A stretch of DNA of 64,000 nt from Colius striatus. Taxonomy: Eukaryota; Chordata; Aves; Coliiformes; Coliidae. This document shows, piece by piece, positions 11,237-22,935 of this stretch. The position numbers and the translations under genes are program-made. Positions within the stretch are counted from its first letter, which is position 1. Every line of letters begins with the position of its first letter. The stretch covers positions 37,622,501 through 37,686,500 of the forward strand of contig NC_084761.1 in the NCBI RefSeq assembly GCF_028858725.1, read 5' to 3'. The notes below the pieces were generated by a model, which was not told the origin of the DNA, did not search any database, and worked only from the letters and a program-made list of their open reading frames with translations.

Positions 11237-11250
11237 GTTGGTTGTGGTTC
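11183..11250 (-). CDS. DMP1: DMP1 signal-peptide exon
   Basis: The ATG is at 11236-11234 and encodes 18 residues, MRAAFLVLLLWTVACTHP, a standard hydrophobic secretion signal. It ends at a strong GTAAGTAAGG donor in phase 0. A CAG acceptor (11253-11251) places about 14 bases of 5' untranslated sequence in the same exon. The layout (short 5' UTR plus signal peptide, phase 0) is the hallmark second exon of SCPP genes. Confidence 0.9.
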
Positions 11251-11535
11251 CTGCGGCTGCAACAACAGGAAGCAAAGTACTTGAACACTAGAAAAAAGTA
11301 TTTGCATGTGCCCCTGGCTGCAGATTATGACCACAAAGCCCTTCCAACTGATACAGCCTTGCTGTCCCAGATTGTGGTTCTCAGCATGTGGCGCTCAGCC
11401 TGGTGTCATCAAACAAGCTAAGGTGTCCTCAAGCCACCTCTGGAAGGAACTTCTTTTAGTTTGGGATTTGAAACACCTGACCATGTTCTTGCAAGTTTTT
11501 TGTCTGAGCAACTGGAAAGAACAGGAATCCCCCTG

Positions 11536-11797
11536 GTAATGACAGAGTAACGGGATGAAGCTGGAACACAGAAAGTTCCATTTAAACGTAAGAAAAAACT
11601 ATTTTACTGTGAGAGTGACAGAGCACTGGCACAGGCTGCCCAGGGAGGTTGTGGGGTCTCCTTCTCTGGAGGTCCTCAAGGCCCACCTGGATGCGTTCCT
11701 GTGTGACCTGATCTAGGTGGATCTGCTTCTGCAGGGGTACTGGACTGGTTGATTTCTAAAGGTCCCTTCCAACCCCTACCATCCTATGATTCTATGC
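11536..11797 (+). mobile_element. CR1 LINE 3' fragment in the DMP1 5' intron
   Basis: About 260 bp with GAAGCTGGAACACAGAAAG, the GGCACAGGCTGCCCAGGG core and the tail ATCCTATGATTCTATG. It lies some 290 bases upstream of the DMP1 signal-peptide exon, antisense to DMP1. Confidence 0.9.
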
Positions 11798-14700
11798 CAC
11801 TTGCCACTCATCCCAGCTCGGTGGCCATGGTGGGAGCTGGCACCACTGGTGGGACGTCCTGTGAGTCCATGGGTTGCAGAGCTGTGATTCTAACTCCGTA
11901 AAACCTCCTGGAGCCACAAAGCAGAGCATTGCAGTAAGATAACCCCACAGAAAGCTTCATCCCCAGTGGCTGCTGAGTCAACCTGGCACCCCAGGGGCAC
12001 CTCTGTCTGTGCAGGCAAGTAAAGCAGCAGGGACTTTCCTCCAGCTCTGCTCACATTTTCCAAGTCCATTAAGAACCTCTGTACCTCACCACTACAGGCA
12101 TGCTAACCTGAAATACATTGGAGCAAAGACGCATCCACCTTCCTGATTTCTTCTCTCATGAAGCTACAGCACCATCCCAGCTTACAAGTCTCTCCTGCTT
12201 TTTTCCAAAACTTTCAAGGAAATCTACAACCCCTACAACCCTTGTTCCCAAAAATTGCCATTTTCATTCCAGGCAATGTCAAAGCAACCCAAAGAAACCA
12301 AACCCTTTACCTTGAGGTGTGGTGTGAGCCGGTGTCTCCTCTGGTGTTGGGGATGCAATGAGCTGGCTGCCTGTCTCGGGATACCCTGGGCTGTGTGCCC
12401 TGGCGTGGTGGTACGGACATTTAACCGCTGGCCAGCACCAGCCCTGGGCGAGGGGCAGCCAATGGCACTGGCGGGCAGCGCTGCCACGCGCGGAGGTGTC
12501 ACCGGGAACTGGCCTCCCACGCTTCCGCTGGCCTCCACTGGGACGCCGGCCCTAAAAAAGCTCCTTGTGGTTGAAGGATGACGAGACAGGCTGGCAGTTA
12601 ATGACTGACTGCACTGGCCCTGTGTTTTGACTGCTAAATTTATTCCGTTCACACACTTCCCGCTGTAACACACACACACACACACACACACAAACAACTA
12701 CAGCATTGCCCACACCGAGCATCAGGCTCTGTCCTCCCAGTGTGTGCACTTGGGAGCTCTGTGCCAGGGGCCAGGATGCTGACATACACGTGAGGCTGTT
12801 CTCCCATGGACTCAGCCTTCCTCTGTGCCTCAGGGCAGGAGCACAAAATGCTATACTAGAAGGAGAGGATGTGCCTGTTTCCATGCCCACACTTGCACTT
12901 GTGCAAGGGAGAAAGTAAACACTAAATGGAGGCTTGCAGGGAGGATCCCACCCCTGTCTGGAGGAAGTGTAGCACCACCAGTTTGCTTCCTGCTGCCAGC
13001 CAGGGGGTGAAACCGTTACTCTGGAAAACATGGGCAGCAACATGTGCACACATGTACAGACACAGGTGTGCACAGGCATGGACCCACAATCATACACATG
13101 GACACATACACCAGTACCACATATACCCCTAGGGCTTCTTGCTGTGTTATGGGTGATCAGGTCCAAGCAGTGTGGTTGGCCCCATCTCCCTCACAGACAA
13201 CATGAGGGGGACTTTGCAAACCTCCACGTGCACACAGTGGCTGACAGCACACGCGCACCAGGACAGGATCAGCATGCCCTAGCTGCACACCTGGCTTTTG
13301 CCTTTGCCTCAGCACAGAGGAAGGAGGTAAGGCCACTTCCTTGCCTGTATTTGGCCCTTGTTAAACCCTCTGTGACCACAACATCTCCTCCTCTGCTAAT
13401 AAAAACACATTGCAAGTGCAAATAGTTTGCTTTGAGGAAGGCAAAGCATCTCTGCTCTGCAAGCTGGGTTCTCCCCACAGCTAAGCCACGGATGGTGGGC
13501 ACAGCCATGGGGCAAAGGAGCCAGGAGGAGGGTGCCTATGGGTGTTTTGCCGAGGAGAAGTGTAAATGACAGCATTGATGGTCTGCAAGGACAGTTTGAA
13601 TGTCCTCCCTGAGTGGGAGGATGTGTTTCTGCTGCCCTGGGTAGAGGAAAGAGGTCTTCAGACAGCAGAGATCTGCTCTGGGGAACCACCATGACAGGGG
13701 ACGCCTATGAAACAGGGCTCACTGTCAGAGGCAAACGACCTACCCTCATGGCAAACCAGAGTCACCTACAATGGCCCCTTGGTGCAGGCACCCAAATTCC
13801 CAGAGGTGCAGGCACAGGCCAGAGGCCGTGATGAGTGCTGCAGGCTCACACGGATTCACAGGAGATGCTAGTAGTACAAAATAAGTGACTTAAGGAAACA
13901 AGTAGATCAGAACTGAGATGAGGCTCTGTAAACTGTGAATTTTCTGGATTCTACTAGCATGTGTCACACACAGACACCAGCATCCAGAAAGCATCCCCTG
14001 TGCTCTGACACCACAACGGCCCAATAGAGTATCTTGTGAAATGAGATGTGTCAGTGTGCTGTTGTAGATGCCAGTTTATTTTCACTCTCCAAATCCCCTG
14101 ACTTTTCCCCCATCACTACCAGACAGGGGACCATGCATACCTGCCCTGTGAGGGCCGTACAAGGACCACACAGGTGCCAGGTGCAACAAGAATCTTTTTT
14201 CTCCTTCATTTTGCCCCCAGTGGAGGGAGGGTGCTCCAGTGCCACCCCAGCCCTGCTGCTCTCCCCACAGCCTCTTGCCTTTGAGATGGGCATTGTCAAG
14301 CCATTTGCTCTTACGCATGTGCACACCTTCAGCAGATGTTTTCCTTATTCTTCCCCACCTGACCCCTGCCACAGATACTGTGGGATGTACTTTCCTGATG
14401 ACCTGTAACAAAATTAAACTCCTATCCCCAGCCAGATATGAGTTCACATCACCAACCTTTTTTAGGCACCTCCAACAATTACCGTGTTTTGTTGTTGTGG
14501 GTTTTTTATGTCAAACATGCATTTAACTCAGCCCTCAAAGAGCTGGTGCTGCCTCACATTCAAGTGCTGCTGGGTGGGAGGGGGATAAACACTGACCTGT
14601 TTGTGCCTGGATTTTTTATAACACGGGTCACTCGCTGCCCCAGCAGCCACCTGCCCCGAGGTCACTTCCCTCCAGTGGCTTTGAAACACCTGTAGCACCA

Positions 14701-17011
14701 GCACATCCTGACCTGGACAGAGAAAAGATGTTAGCAGAGACAGCAGGAAGGATTAGAGGTGCCAAAACCAAGACACAAGTTGGCATTGGAGAGACCAAGT
14801 TGATGGTGGAGGCATGTAAAGGCTGCTCTGCTCCACCAATTGAGACATCTCAACACCAAAGCTCAAGAAATTGATATTGTTCCAAAAAACACTGTTCCCA
14901 CTTTTTTTTCAGTCCAAAGTAGTTTCATAGTATTTATGTTGCTGGTGCACTTCTCTCCAATTACACCTATGGGTTTTGACAGTAGCATCAAAAGGGAAAG
15001 GATCAACGAACCAACTGGAGCAGGAGACACCAGGATGAGAGCAGGACTTGAGGCACACATCCTTGGCCCTTTCCCAAACACTCAACACCAGCTCCAGCCT
15101 TACGCTCAGATCCAAATTCAAATCCCTTTGCCCATCATCTGCTAGTGACAGGTGGTACAAGGCAATGTTGTATTTTCAGTTAGTAAAACCTTGCCTCCTA
15201 AATATTTGTTTCCCCCACACACGTTACATTAGCACCAGGAATTACCCAATGCCCAATCCCAAAGGGCTCATTCTCACATTGCTCCTCTAAAGAAGGATGC
15301 TTAGGCTTGCAAGCCATCCAGCTCAGCCTTGCAAGCCAATCAGGTTCCCAGCTTGCTACCTGCTTTGCAGGAAGACAGACCACAGCTGGTGGCTGTAGGT
15401 GCAATGGCGAGAAGCAGCCTGGCTTTGGCTTCTCTGCCCATGCAATGGATCTGAGCAAAGACATCATGCCTCTTCCCTAAAGTCTGTGTAAAGATTGCCT
15501 GTGTTTCATAGCATTAATGTGGCACATACTGCAGTGGCTGATTATAACATTTTAGGTGTTTGAAGGACAGCACTTCAGCTCCTCCTGGCAGCAAGCCTCA
15601 AAGGTGCAAACACTGAAATATACAGCAGATGGAAGCTACCAACGTGTTTTTCAGAATGGAGGCGTGCACAAGTTTGGTTTATGCTAAGCCTTTAAAATTT
15701 GCTGTTTCTCCTCAATGGAGAAAAAAAAATCAAACCCATGATAGCAACCTGAGTCCTGGAGCCCCAGATTACAGACAGATAGAGCCCTCTAACACTGGAC
15801 TCCCCCACAGGACCAACAACCATCTTCTTTTGGCCCCCAACAGCACAGGGGGTAGGATCATTAATCTGCCCCACTATCATGGGGTTCCCTTTACAGATAG
15901 AGAAAAACAAGCATTTTTAAGGCACCAGTATATTGCCCTGTCTCAGGGATCTGTTTCAGGCTGCAAGGCACTGCAGACTGACATCTCTGCGACACTGCCA
16001 GAGGAAGGCAACAACAGGCTGATCTCATCATATCAGCGAGATGTACTGTGCTGTTTCCCAACACACAGCTGTGGCAAGTTCCCCAAAACACTCTCCTCCT
16101 ACTTCCCATGCCAGTCCCTTCACTTTTATTTCTAGCATTTTTATATCACCCTCATCTAAGCAGTGGGCTCTAGGCACTCTGCAAATGTTTTTCCCTCGCA
16201 GGAAAATGCCATGCAGAGGCATATGTCATATCCAGATCTGCATGGCCACCCTTGTCTCTCCTTGTGGAGGCTGCAGGCAGAGCACCTGGACAGCAAGGAC
16301 CCAGCCCCAGGGGCCGGTCTCTCTGCCCAGAGAAGCCATTAACTCTCAAAATTAAAAACAGCTCAGCTACGGAGTAACCATGTGGTTATTTTTTCCAGAT
16401 GCAAGATGGGCCTGCCTAACAGCTGTCAGATCCATTTCTTTGATGGGAGCCAAAAGGGCTACATGTGAATAATTGGGTATGCTCCTATGGCCAGTTGCTC
16501 ATTTTGGGCACTCTCAACCACCTCATGAAAAAGCCCTTTCCCATGTGCCTGCAGCAGGTGGGAAGTACAAATGAAGGATGTTCAGTCTCTTGCTTTTTTG
16601 GGGACAGAACAAATCTGGTCCCTTCACAGTGCCACCTCTCCTCATCACCACCTCCACTGGGCATGGGAGCTGTAAAACCAGCACATCACCTTATAGTCTG
16701 TTTGGGTGAAGGCTCACAGGTTCTGTGTCTGTTCTGCACTATTCTATAGTTTGTACTTCTACCCATTACTGGAGCAAAATGTATGGAGCGTTAGTTGGTA
16801 TTCATATTGTGCCCATTGCAGCTGGAAATCGTGGCTTGTGCATCTCTACCTGATGCATGTGATCAGATTCTCAGGTCCTATAAATCCATATACATCAGCC
16901 AGTTTGGCTGAATTCACTAATTTGAGGCCATGATTTCACCAGTTGTGGACCAAGTGTCTAGCTTCTGCCTGGCCACTGCCAGATCTAACACATCTCCCTG
17001 CATACAGGTAC
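11798..17011. other. Region upstream of DMP1, no gene recognised
   Basis: It probably contains the untranslated first exon and promoter of DMP1, which I could not place. It holds the (CA)12 microsatellite and short frames without family signal. Confidence 0.45.
12669..12692. repeat. (CA)12 microsatellite
   Basis: A pure CA dinucleotide run of 24 bases between DMP1 and the wider intergenic region. Likely length-variable. Confidence 0.95.
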
Positions 17012-17162
17012 TACAGCAGCCCCGAGAGGTTGTGGAGTCATCTCCTCTGGAGGTTTTCTAAACCCACCTGGATCTTTTCTTGTGCAACCTGATGGAGCAG
17101 GGGAATTGGACTGGATGATCTCTAGAGGTTCCCTTCCAACCCTGACCATCCTGTGATTCTGT
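17012..17162 (+). mobile_element. Short CR1 LINE 3' end
   Basis: About 150 bp from CCCCGAGAGGTTGTGGAG to CCATCCTGTGATTCTG. It is strongly 5'-truncated, with an internal loss in the ACCTGATCTAGGTG segment. Confidence 0.88.
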
Positions 17163-20100
17163 CAGATGCCTGTCTCTACCCTGCATGGGGAATCTGTATC
17201 AATGCTACTGGTGTGGGCACTGGGCAGTCCCAGTATGGCTGAGCTGTCAATAGCTCAGCACAGACAGCAGTAGTCACAGCTACAGCAATGGGTAAACAGC
17301 TCCTAAAATGTAATTCAGAATTCAATATCCTCTACAATAATCCTCTGCTCAGAAGTCAGTCCCCTGACAAGTAGGAGCAATACATATTTGTCAGTCACAA
17401 GCTGGAGACAGAACAGTAACAGAGCCTTAACATAAAAAGCCCTCTCTAGTCATCTCCCTGTGCTCACCCCCATTCCAACTGGAATTGCAGAGATCTGTGC
17501 CAGACACCAGCAAAGCACCACAATATCAGTGCCCTCAGGAAATAAAATACAGCAATGAGCTGGCAATGGCTTTGCCTTCACACCAGATGGCAGCTTGGGG
17601 TCACCTGCTACAAGGTGCAGGTTGGAAATACAACCAGTTGCACTGTGTGTACCTAGCAGATGTCTATAAATGATTCACAGTACCCTGATTTCTTGTTGAA
17701 GGAAAAAAAACCCATCAGAAGGGAACAACTAATTGAAAGGATTATATGAAACAGGGACTGTACAACTTCAAGTAGGTGATGCAGAGGCACAGGCTGCCTA
17801 GAGCACGCAGAGAGGTCAGGACATGTTTGGCAGTTCGAGGGATGAAGACATCTGTATGGAGAGCCAGATCCTCCTCCTGGACTGAGGCCAGCAGTCTTCT
17901 GTTTCCTATACTGTCATTGTGGCTCACTTAGTCTAAATTTATCACTGCTCAGTGTAGCTGGGCAGGAAGCATTACCACAGTCTCCTGGGAGCCAGGAAAA
18001 GCTGGTTAGACACTATCAATGCAGGCCTGAGCAAGAGACCAACAGCAATTTGGTTCATGCCTCCAAAGGAAAGAGCCAGTTTTGTAGCATTTTCTCCACT
18101 TTGAGCTTTATCCCGTGAAGATGCTTAGCGCTGTGAGCTGCTGAAGTCTACAGCTTTGCTCCTTAGGGAGCCCCATCACGACTCTTCTGCTCTGCCTAGC
18201 TGGAAAGGCACAGTGTTTCTCCCATTTGATCCATTAGGAACAGCCCCATTTCCAATGCCAAAACACTTATCAAACCCCACATGTAAACTATTATTACATA
18301 AGTCTTGTAGCCACATCTTCCATGATATTCCATCTTGCGTAAGAGTCAATATAATAAAAGTCCCATAGGAGTTATTCTGTATTATATAGGAATCTACATG
18401 CTTTCGTTAAACCGCTTTCACTGAGACACAAGTTTTGAAACCAATGAGATGTTTCTTGATTTTCCTTAATTCCTAAACCAGTTTCTAAATACCCAGGGGT
18501 GGGGGTGGAAGCAGTGTTTTGAATATCAGAGTCACAAAGGAAAATTGGGAATGATTAAGTGGAAACACTTCTCTTGAAAACAACACATGGGGTTGTAGGT
18601 GGCAAACCTGTATGGATGCTCCACCAGCAGCCAAATTGCTGTTGTGGACTTTCCTGGAGGCTGTGCTGGAAGGCAGCTCAGGAACATTGTGCCAGCACTT
18701 GACATCAGCACTCCACTCCCCTCATCAGCCAGCCCTGAGACAGGAATCTGTGTTTTTGCTCCACATTCACACAGACTGTGACAGAAATTGAATCCTACTG
18801 CTTTTAAGACCTAGATTTAGAAGACCATCTCTTTATTCACCCTGGGAATTGGTTTACCTAGTTCAGATATCAGTTATACAGCTGAATCAACTTTTCACTC
18901 TCAACAACATGATGACTTTAACACTCTTCTTCATTTTATCTAGTCATGAATAACGCTATTTTATTGCTCATAGTCATCCTTTGTAATTCTGTACCAATCA
19001 ACTTAAATGAGCACACTGCAAATGACAGACTGAATTCTTACACAGCAGATTAATTCTGCTGGACAAGTATATTCACACTCTGTTAAACTTCCAGCTGAAT
19101 TTAATGGTACACCTCAAAGGAATTATACACGTCTGACTGCACGTGCTAATCGCAATCTTTTGACTCGGGTTATTTCCTCTTTGCTGTTCCTACTGGAAAT
19201 GCCTCTTGTCACACAATGCTTTTCTTCTGCATGCTGAATGGACTGAATAATATAATACAAGCAGAAATCTTAAATAAAAATGCTTGGAAGAAACAAATAT
19301 CAGACAAGCAATTATCCTCATGCACAGCATTCACATGTTTGCATAACCAGTCACAAACACAAAGACATGGAGATACATTTGATAACCACGCAGGGAATAC
19401 CAATGTAAAGAAAAGTAGGCAAGGTGCTGGCTGGGTGAGCAGGGTGAAGAACTGCTGCCTGTTCCCAGCCTGTGTGTCCTACCCCTGGAGTAGCTACACA
19501 ACACTCCCTCACAATTTTTTTTTTAGCAACTTCATGGCTGAAGTCAAAAAAGCTTTCCTTTTTTCTAGTATTTGTGCCTCTCAGAACGTCTGCAGCTCCA
19601 TTATTGCATAGCTTCTCAAGTCATGTATGCTAACTGTAATGGGCCTGTGCTGTGGGAGCAGCCCTGCTCTGCCCAGATATAATTACATGGTACACTTTGT
19701 GGCTTTTTGTAAGGAAGTGATGTCACCACCTCTGTCTTCCGCTAGGCACCTCTCCAGAAGCAGCCCAAATGGGAATGCAGAGCCATGAAAGGACTTCCTC
19801 TGTCCACCCAACCTCGTGGGTCAGAAGAATTCCAGCAAACCTTACCCCAGCATCCCCTGCCTTCAGCAGAGTCTAGGCACTTCTTACTGAAGAAATCAGG
19901 CCAGAATCACAAAAAATATCCATATCACCCGTACTACTCTCAGCATTGTGGGCTTAAGCACTACTCTAGCCAGTCCATGTTTAAATCTTTCCCATGCCAT
20001 CATCTCTTCATATGACTAATGTGCTCCAGCAGGTAAATTCGAATCTTTCCATTCCCTCCAATGTCTGGTCACATAACTGAAAAATAAACAGAACAAAGGG

Positions 20101-22345
20101 AGGTTTCAAATTTATTCTCCTTGCAATTTCTCTTTCCTTTTCATGAAACCAAACCCAAAATTAAGGTAGTAAGAGCTGACAGTGATAATGCAAATGGTGC
20201 TCTTGGACAGTCATTGTCAACAAACACTTTTGTGAACTTTCCAAGAAAATCTGTTTCCCAGTGTAGTTTTCCCATTAGCAAAATGAGCCCATGCTGGTTG
20301 CGTCCTGTGCTGGCCTAGCTTGGCATTGCCATTTCCAGGAGGAGCCATAAACTTTCTGCTGAGCATCTCTGATGCTGCTACGGAGGCGCAGGATGCAGCA
20401 TGGAAAGGTACTGGCATGGGAGGCAAGAGATGAGCATGAGTGGGACACTGCAGGCCCCTCAGCTACGCACAGCTCACCAGAGCTTGGGCCTCCAGCTTTG
20501 GGCTTTAGGGGTAACAAAGAAACAACCAAATGTATAGTATTATTAAGAATTTTACATGTAGAAGTATTCCCAATTATTCTTCCCTCTTTCTTTTACTGCA
20601 ACAGTTAGATCCTGATGCGATAGCCATGGAGACCTTGCTCTACAGTGTGTGACACTGCTGACAGACTGTTTTTTTTCTGGCTGTGGCAACGGTCACAGCT
20701 CTCTGCAAGATGATGGCTCCACACAGTGCTCTGTTTGCTACCAGGGAGACAGGCACCTGTGCCCACACAGGAGGAAGATGCAGCATCATTCTCCTTCCCA
20801 TCACCTTGCCCCATGATAAAACTATACTTAGATTCCTCTCCTCACAGCTATTTTTGGATTTTCAGCACTGAAATTAGTATAACTAGTTCAGACAGGAAGT
20901 TGTTGCTGCAGCACTAGAGAAGGGTGCTTAGTATTGAATTAAAAGATAGATGTCTAAAAAACTTTCAATAAAACATCTCAAAACAGACATATAAAAGAAG
21001 GCCTACCAAAATAATACTCAACTCCCTTGTCCTTATTTCATTTAGCCAAAAGGCAATGGAAACAGTTTTATGACAGTATTATGTGATTTACCAAGGAGTT
21101 TCTGCAGTGGCAAGGAAACAGTCAAACAAAGCTCTTTAAATGTAAGTAAACAACAAGAAAATGAAATTCACAAAAATCAAAGTTTTACTATGTGTGACAC
21201 ATCTTGAGTGTCCAGAGTAAAGACAACTATCTGGAGTCATTCACAAAATCTTCACTTCAAACAATAACTTAGAACCCATGCAAAAGAGGTGAGATGGATT
21301 TGTGTAAGAATCCAAGGAATTGACTGAGGACCAATCAGATATCTTAAACCAGCTCAACTACATCAAGTCTTCACTAACCCCAAACCTTTTCCTAAAGGGA
21401 AATAAGTCCATGTAAATGTCTTCAGTGTTTCTGGTGCTGGGGGAGCTAGAAGCGATAGACATCTTAAGGCAAGAGTGTTTCTCCCTCCTCATCTTCTCAT
21501 CAAAAGGCCCCTACCACCCTGTGAAAAGCAAGCTGCCTGCTTATTCCCCTCTCTCACTCCATCTCATTGCCCCCTTTCTCCCCTCTCCCTGATACAAATC
21601 CAGTGACCTGAGTTACCCCAAAGAGGCATTGGGACTTCAATGAAAACTACCAGCCACTCTAACACTAATGCTGCCTGAATCTGCAAGATGTTTATCTCCT
21701 GTCAGTGTCCTGTTCCCTTCATATTTAGTTGTTTTTGTTTTGAAATAAACAACTCTTCAAATACCTTTCCCATCAGAGAATTAAAATGTACAGGGCGTGG
21801 ACTGCCTTCTAAAACTACTCTCATCAGGTAATTCACAAGTGGTATTTTTAAACCCATCCTTTGCTGAACAACAGACATTACACCCACTCACCTAGACACT
21901 TCTCTGTCTTGTGAGAAGCTATAAGCAGTGAGACATCACACATTCAGACAGCAGATTTTATAGGAGCCTGACCTTCACACTGTCACAAATAACACGTGTT
22001 CCGCAGTATTTATTTCAGTTAGAGAAAGTTGCATAAAATCAGGATGCACACAGCAAGGGAAAAATCTGAGGGAAAAGCAGAGCACAGTGCTGTGAGTGAC
22101 ACTGAAAACCTCCAGTGCCTTGCAAACCTCTAAAGGCTGCTGCCTGCTCCTGGGCAATAGTCTGTTTGACTTCAGACAAGTGAAAAAATCCCAAGAGCTG
22201 CTGTGCCAGAGCTCCCAGCAGCAACAGCAGCTCCCTGCAATGCTGCCTCAAAGGTAGGGTAAGAGGGTCCCAGGAGTAGGGCGGGGATTGTTTACATGTA
22301 CGAAGCCACACAGTTTTTGCTAATTCCAGGAGGGAGACAGCATTA
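17163..22345. other. Intergenic stretch between DMP1 and SPARCL1
   Basis: No exon-like open frame with splice sites and no acidic Ser/Asp-rich frame was seen. Only short chance frames occur. Confidence 0.5.
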
Positions 22346-22873
22346 GAACCACAGAATGGTAGGAGTTGGAAGAGACTTCTAAATATCACCTAGTGCAACC
22401 CCCTGCTCAAGTAGGTCCACCCAGATCAGGTCACACAGGAACACATCCAGGTGGGTTTTGAACACCTCCAGGGAAGGAGACTCCACATCCTCCCTGGGCA
22501 GCCTGTTCCAGTGATCCCTCATCCTCACGGTAAAGAAGTTTTTCCTTAAGTGGAACTTTTTGTGTTCTAGCTTTTGTTCCCTAGTCCTATCACCGGACAC
22601 TACAGAAAAAAGTGCCGCCCCGTCCTCTTGACATTCAGTTTTCAAAGCATACATGAGGCCCTCCCTCATTCTCTTCTCCAGGCTGAACAGTCCCACATCC
22701 TGCAGCCTTTCCTCATAAGGAAGATGCTCCAGGCCCCTGATCATCATAGTGGCCCTGTGCTGGACTCTCTCCAGAAGTTCTCTGACCCTCTTGAGCTGAG
22801 GAGCCCAGAACTGGACACAGTACTCCAGATGAGGCCTCACCAGGGCAGAGTAGAGGGGGAGGGAAACCATTAG
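22346..22873 (-). mobile_element. CR1 LINE fragment with long open ORF2 C-terminus
   Basis: About 530 bp in reverse orientation, with the tail at the left (ACCACAGAATGGTAGGAGTTGG). A frame of 163 codons is open from 22870 to 22379 and covers the ORF2 C-terminal end ([17 protein letters not shown] ... [20 protein letters not shown]). An uninterrupted frame argues for a fairly recent copy. Confidence 0.9.
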
Positions 22874-22898
22874 AACTGAAATAAGCCATATGGAGTGT

Positions 22899-22935
22899 GG
22901 CTATATGGAATATTATATGGCTATATGGAATATTA
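22899..22935. repeat. Two-copy 20-bp tandem repeat
   Basis: GGCTATATGGAATATTATAT is followed by a near-identical partial second copy. It sits about 25 bases beyond the 5' break of the reversed CR1 at 22346-22873. Confidence 0.8.

Noticed and set aside
12233-13166. Long minus-strand frames across the (CA)12 repeat
   Set aside because: The Cys-Val runs come from translating the CA/GT microsatellite; no gene structure.
14608-14622. TATAAAAAAT on the minus strand as the DMP1 promoter
   Set aside because: An isolated AT-rich match, with no plausible first exon and donor at the right spacing.
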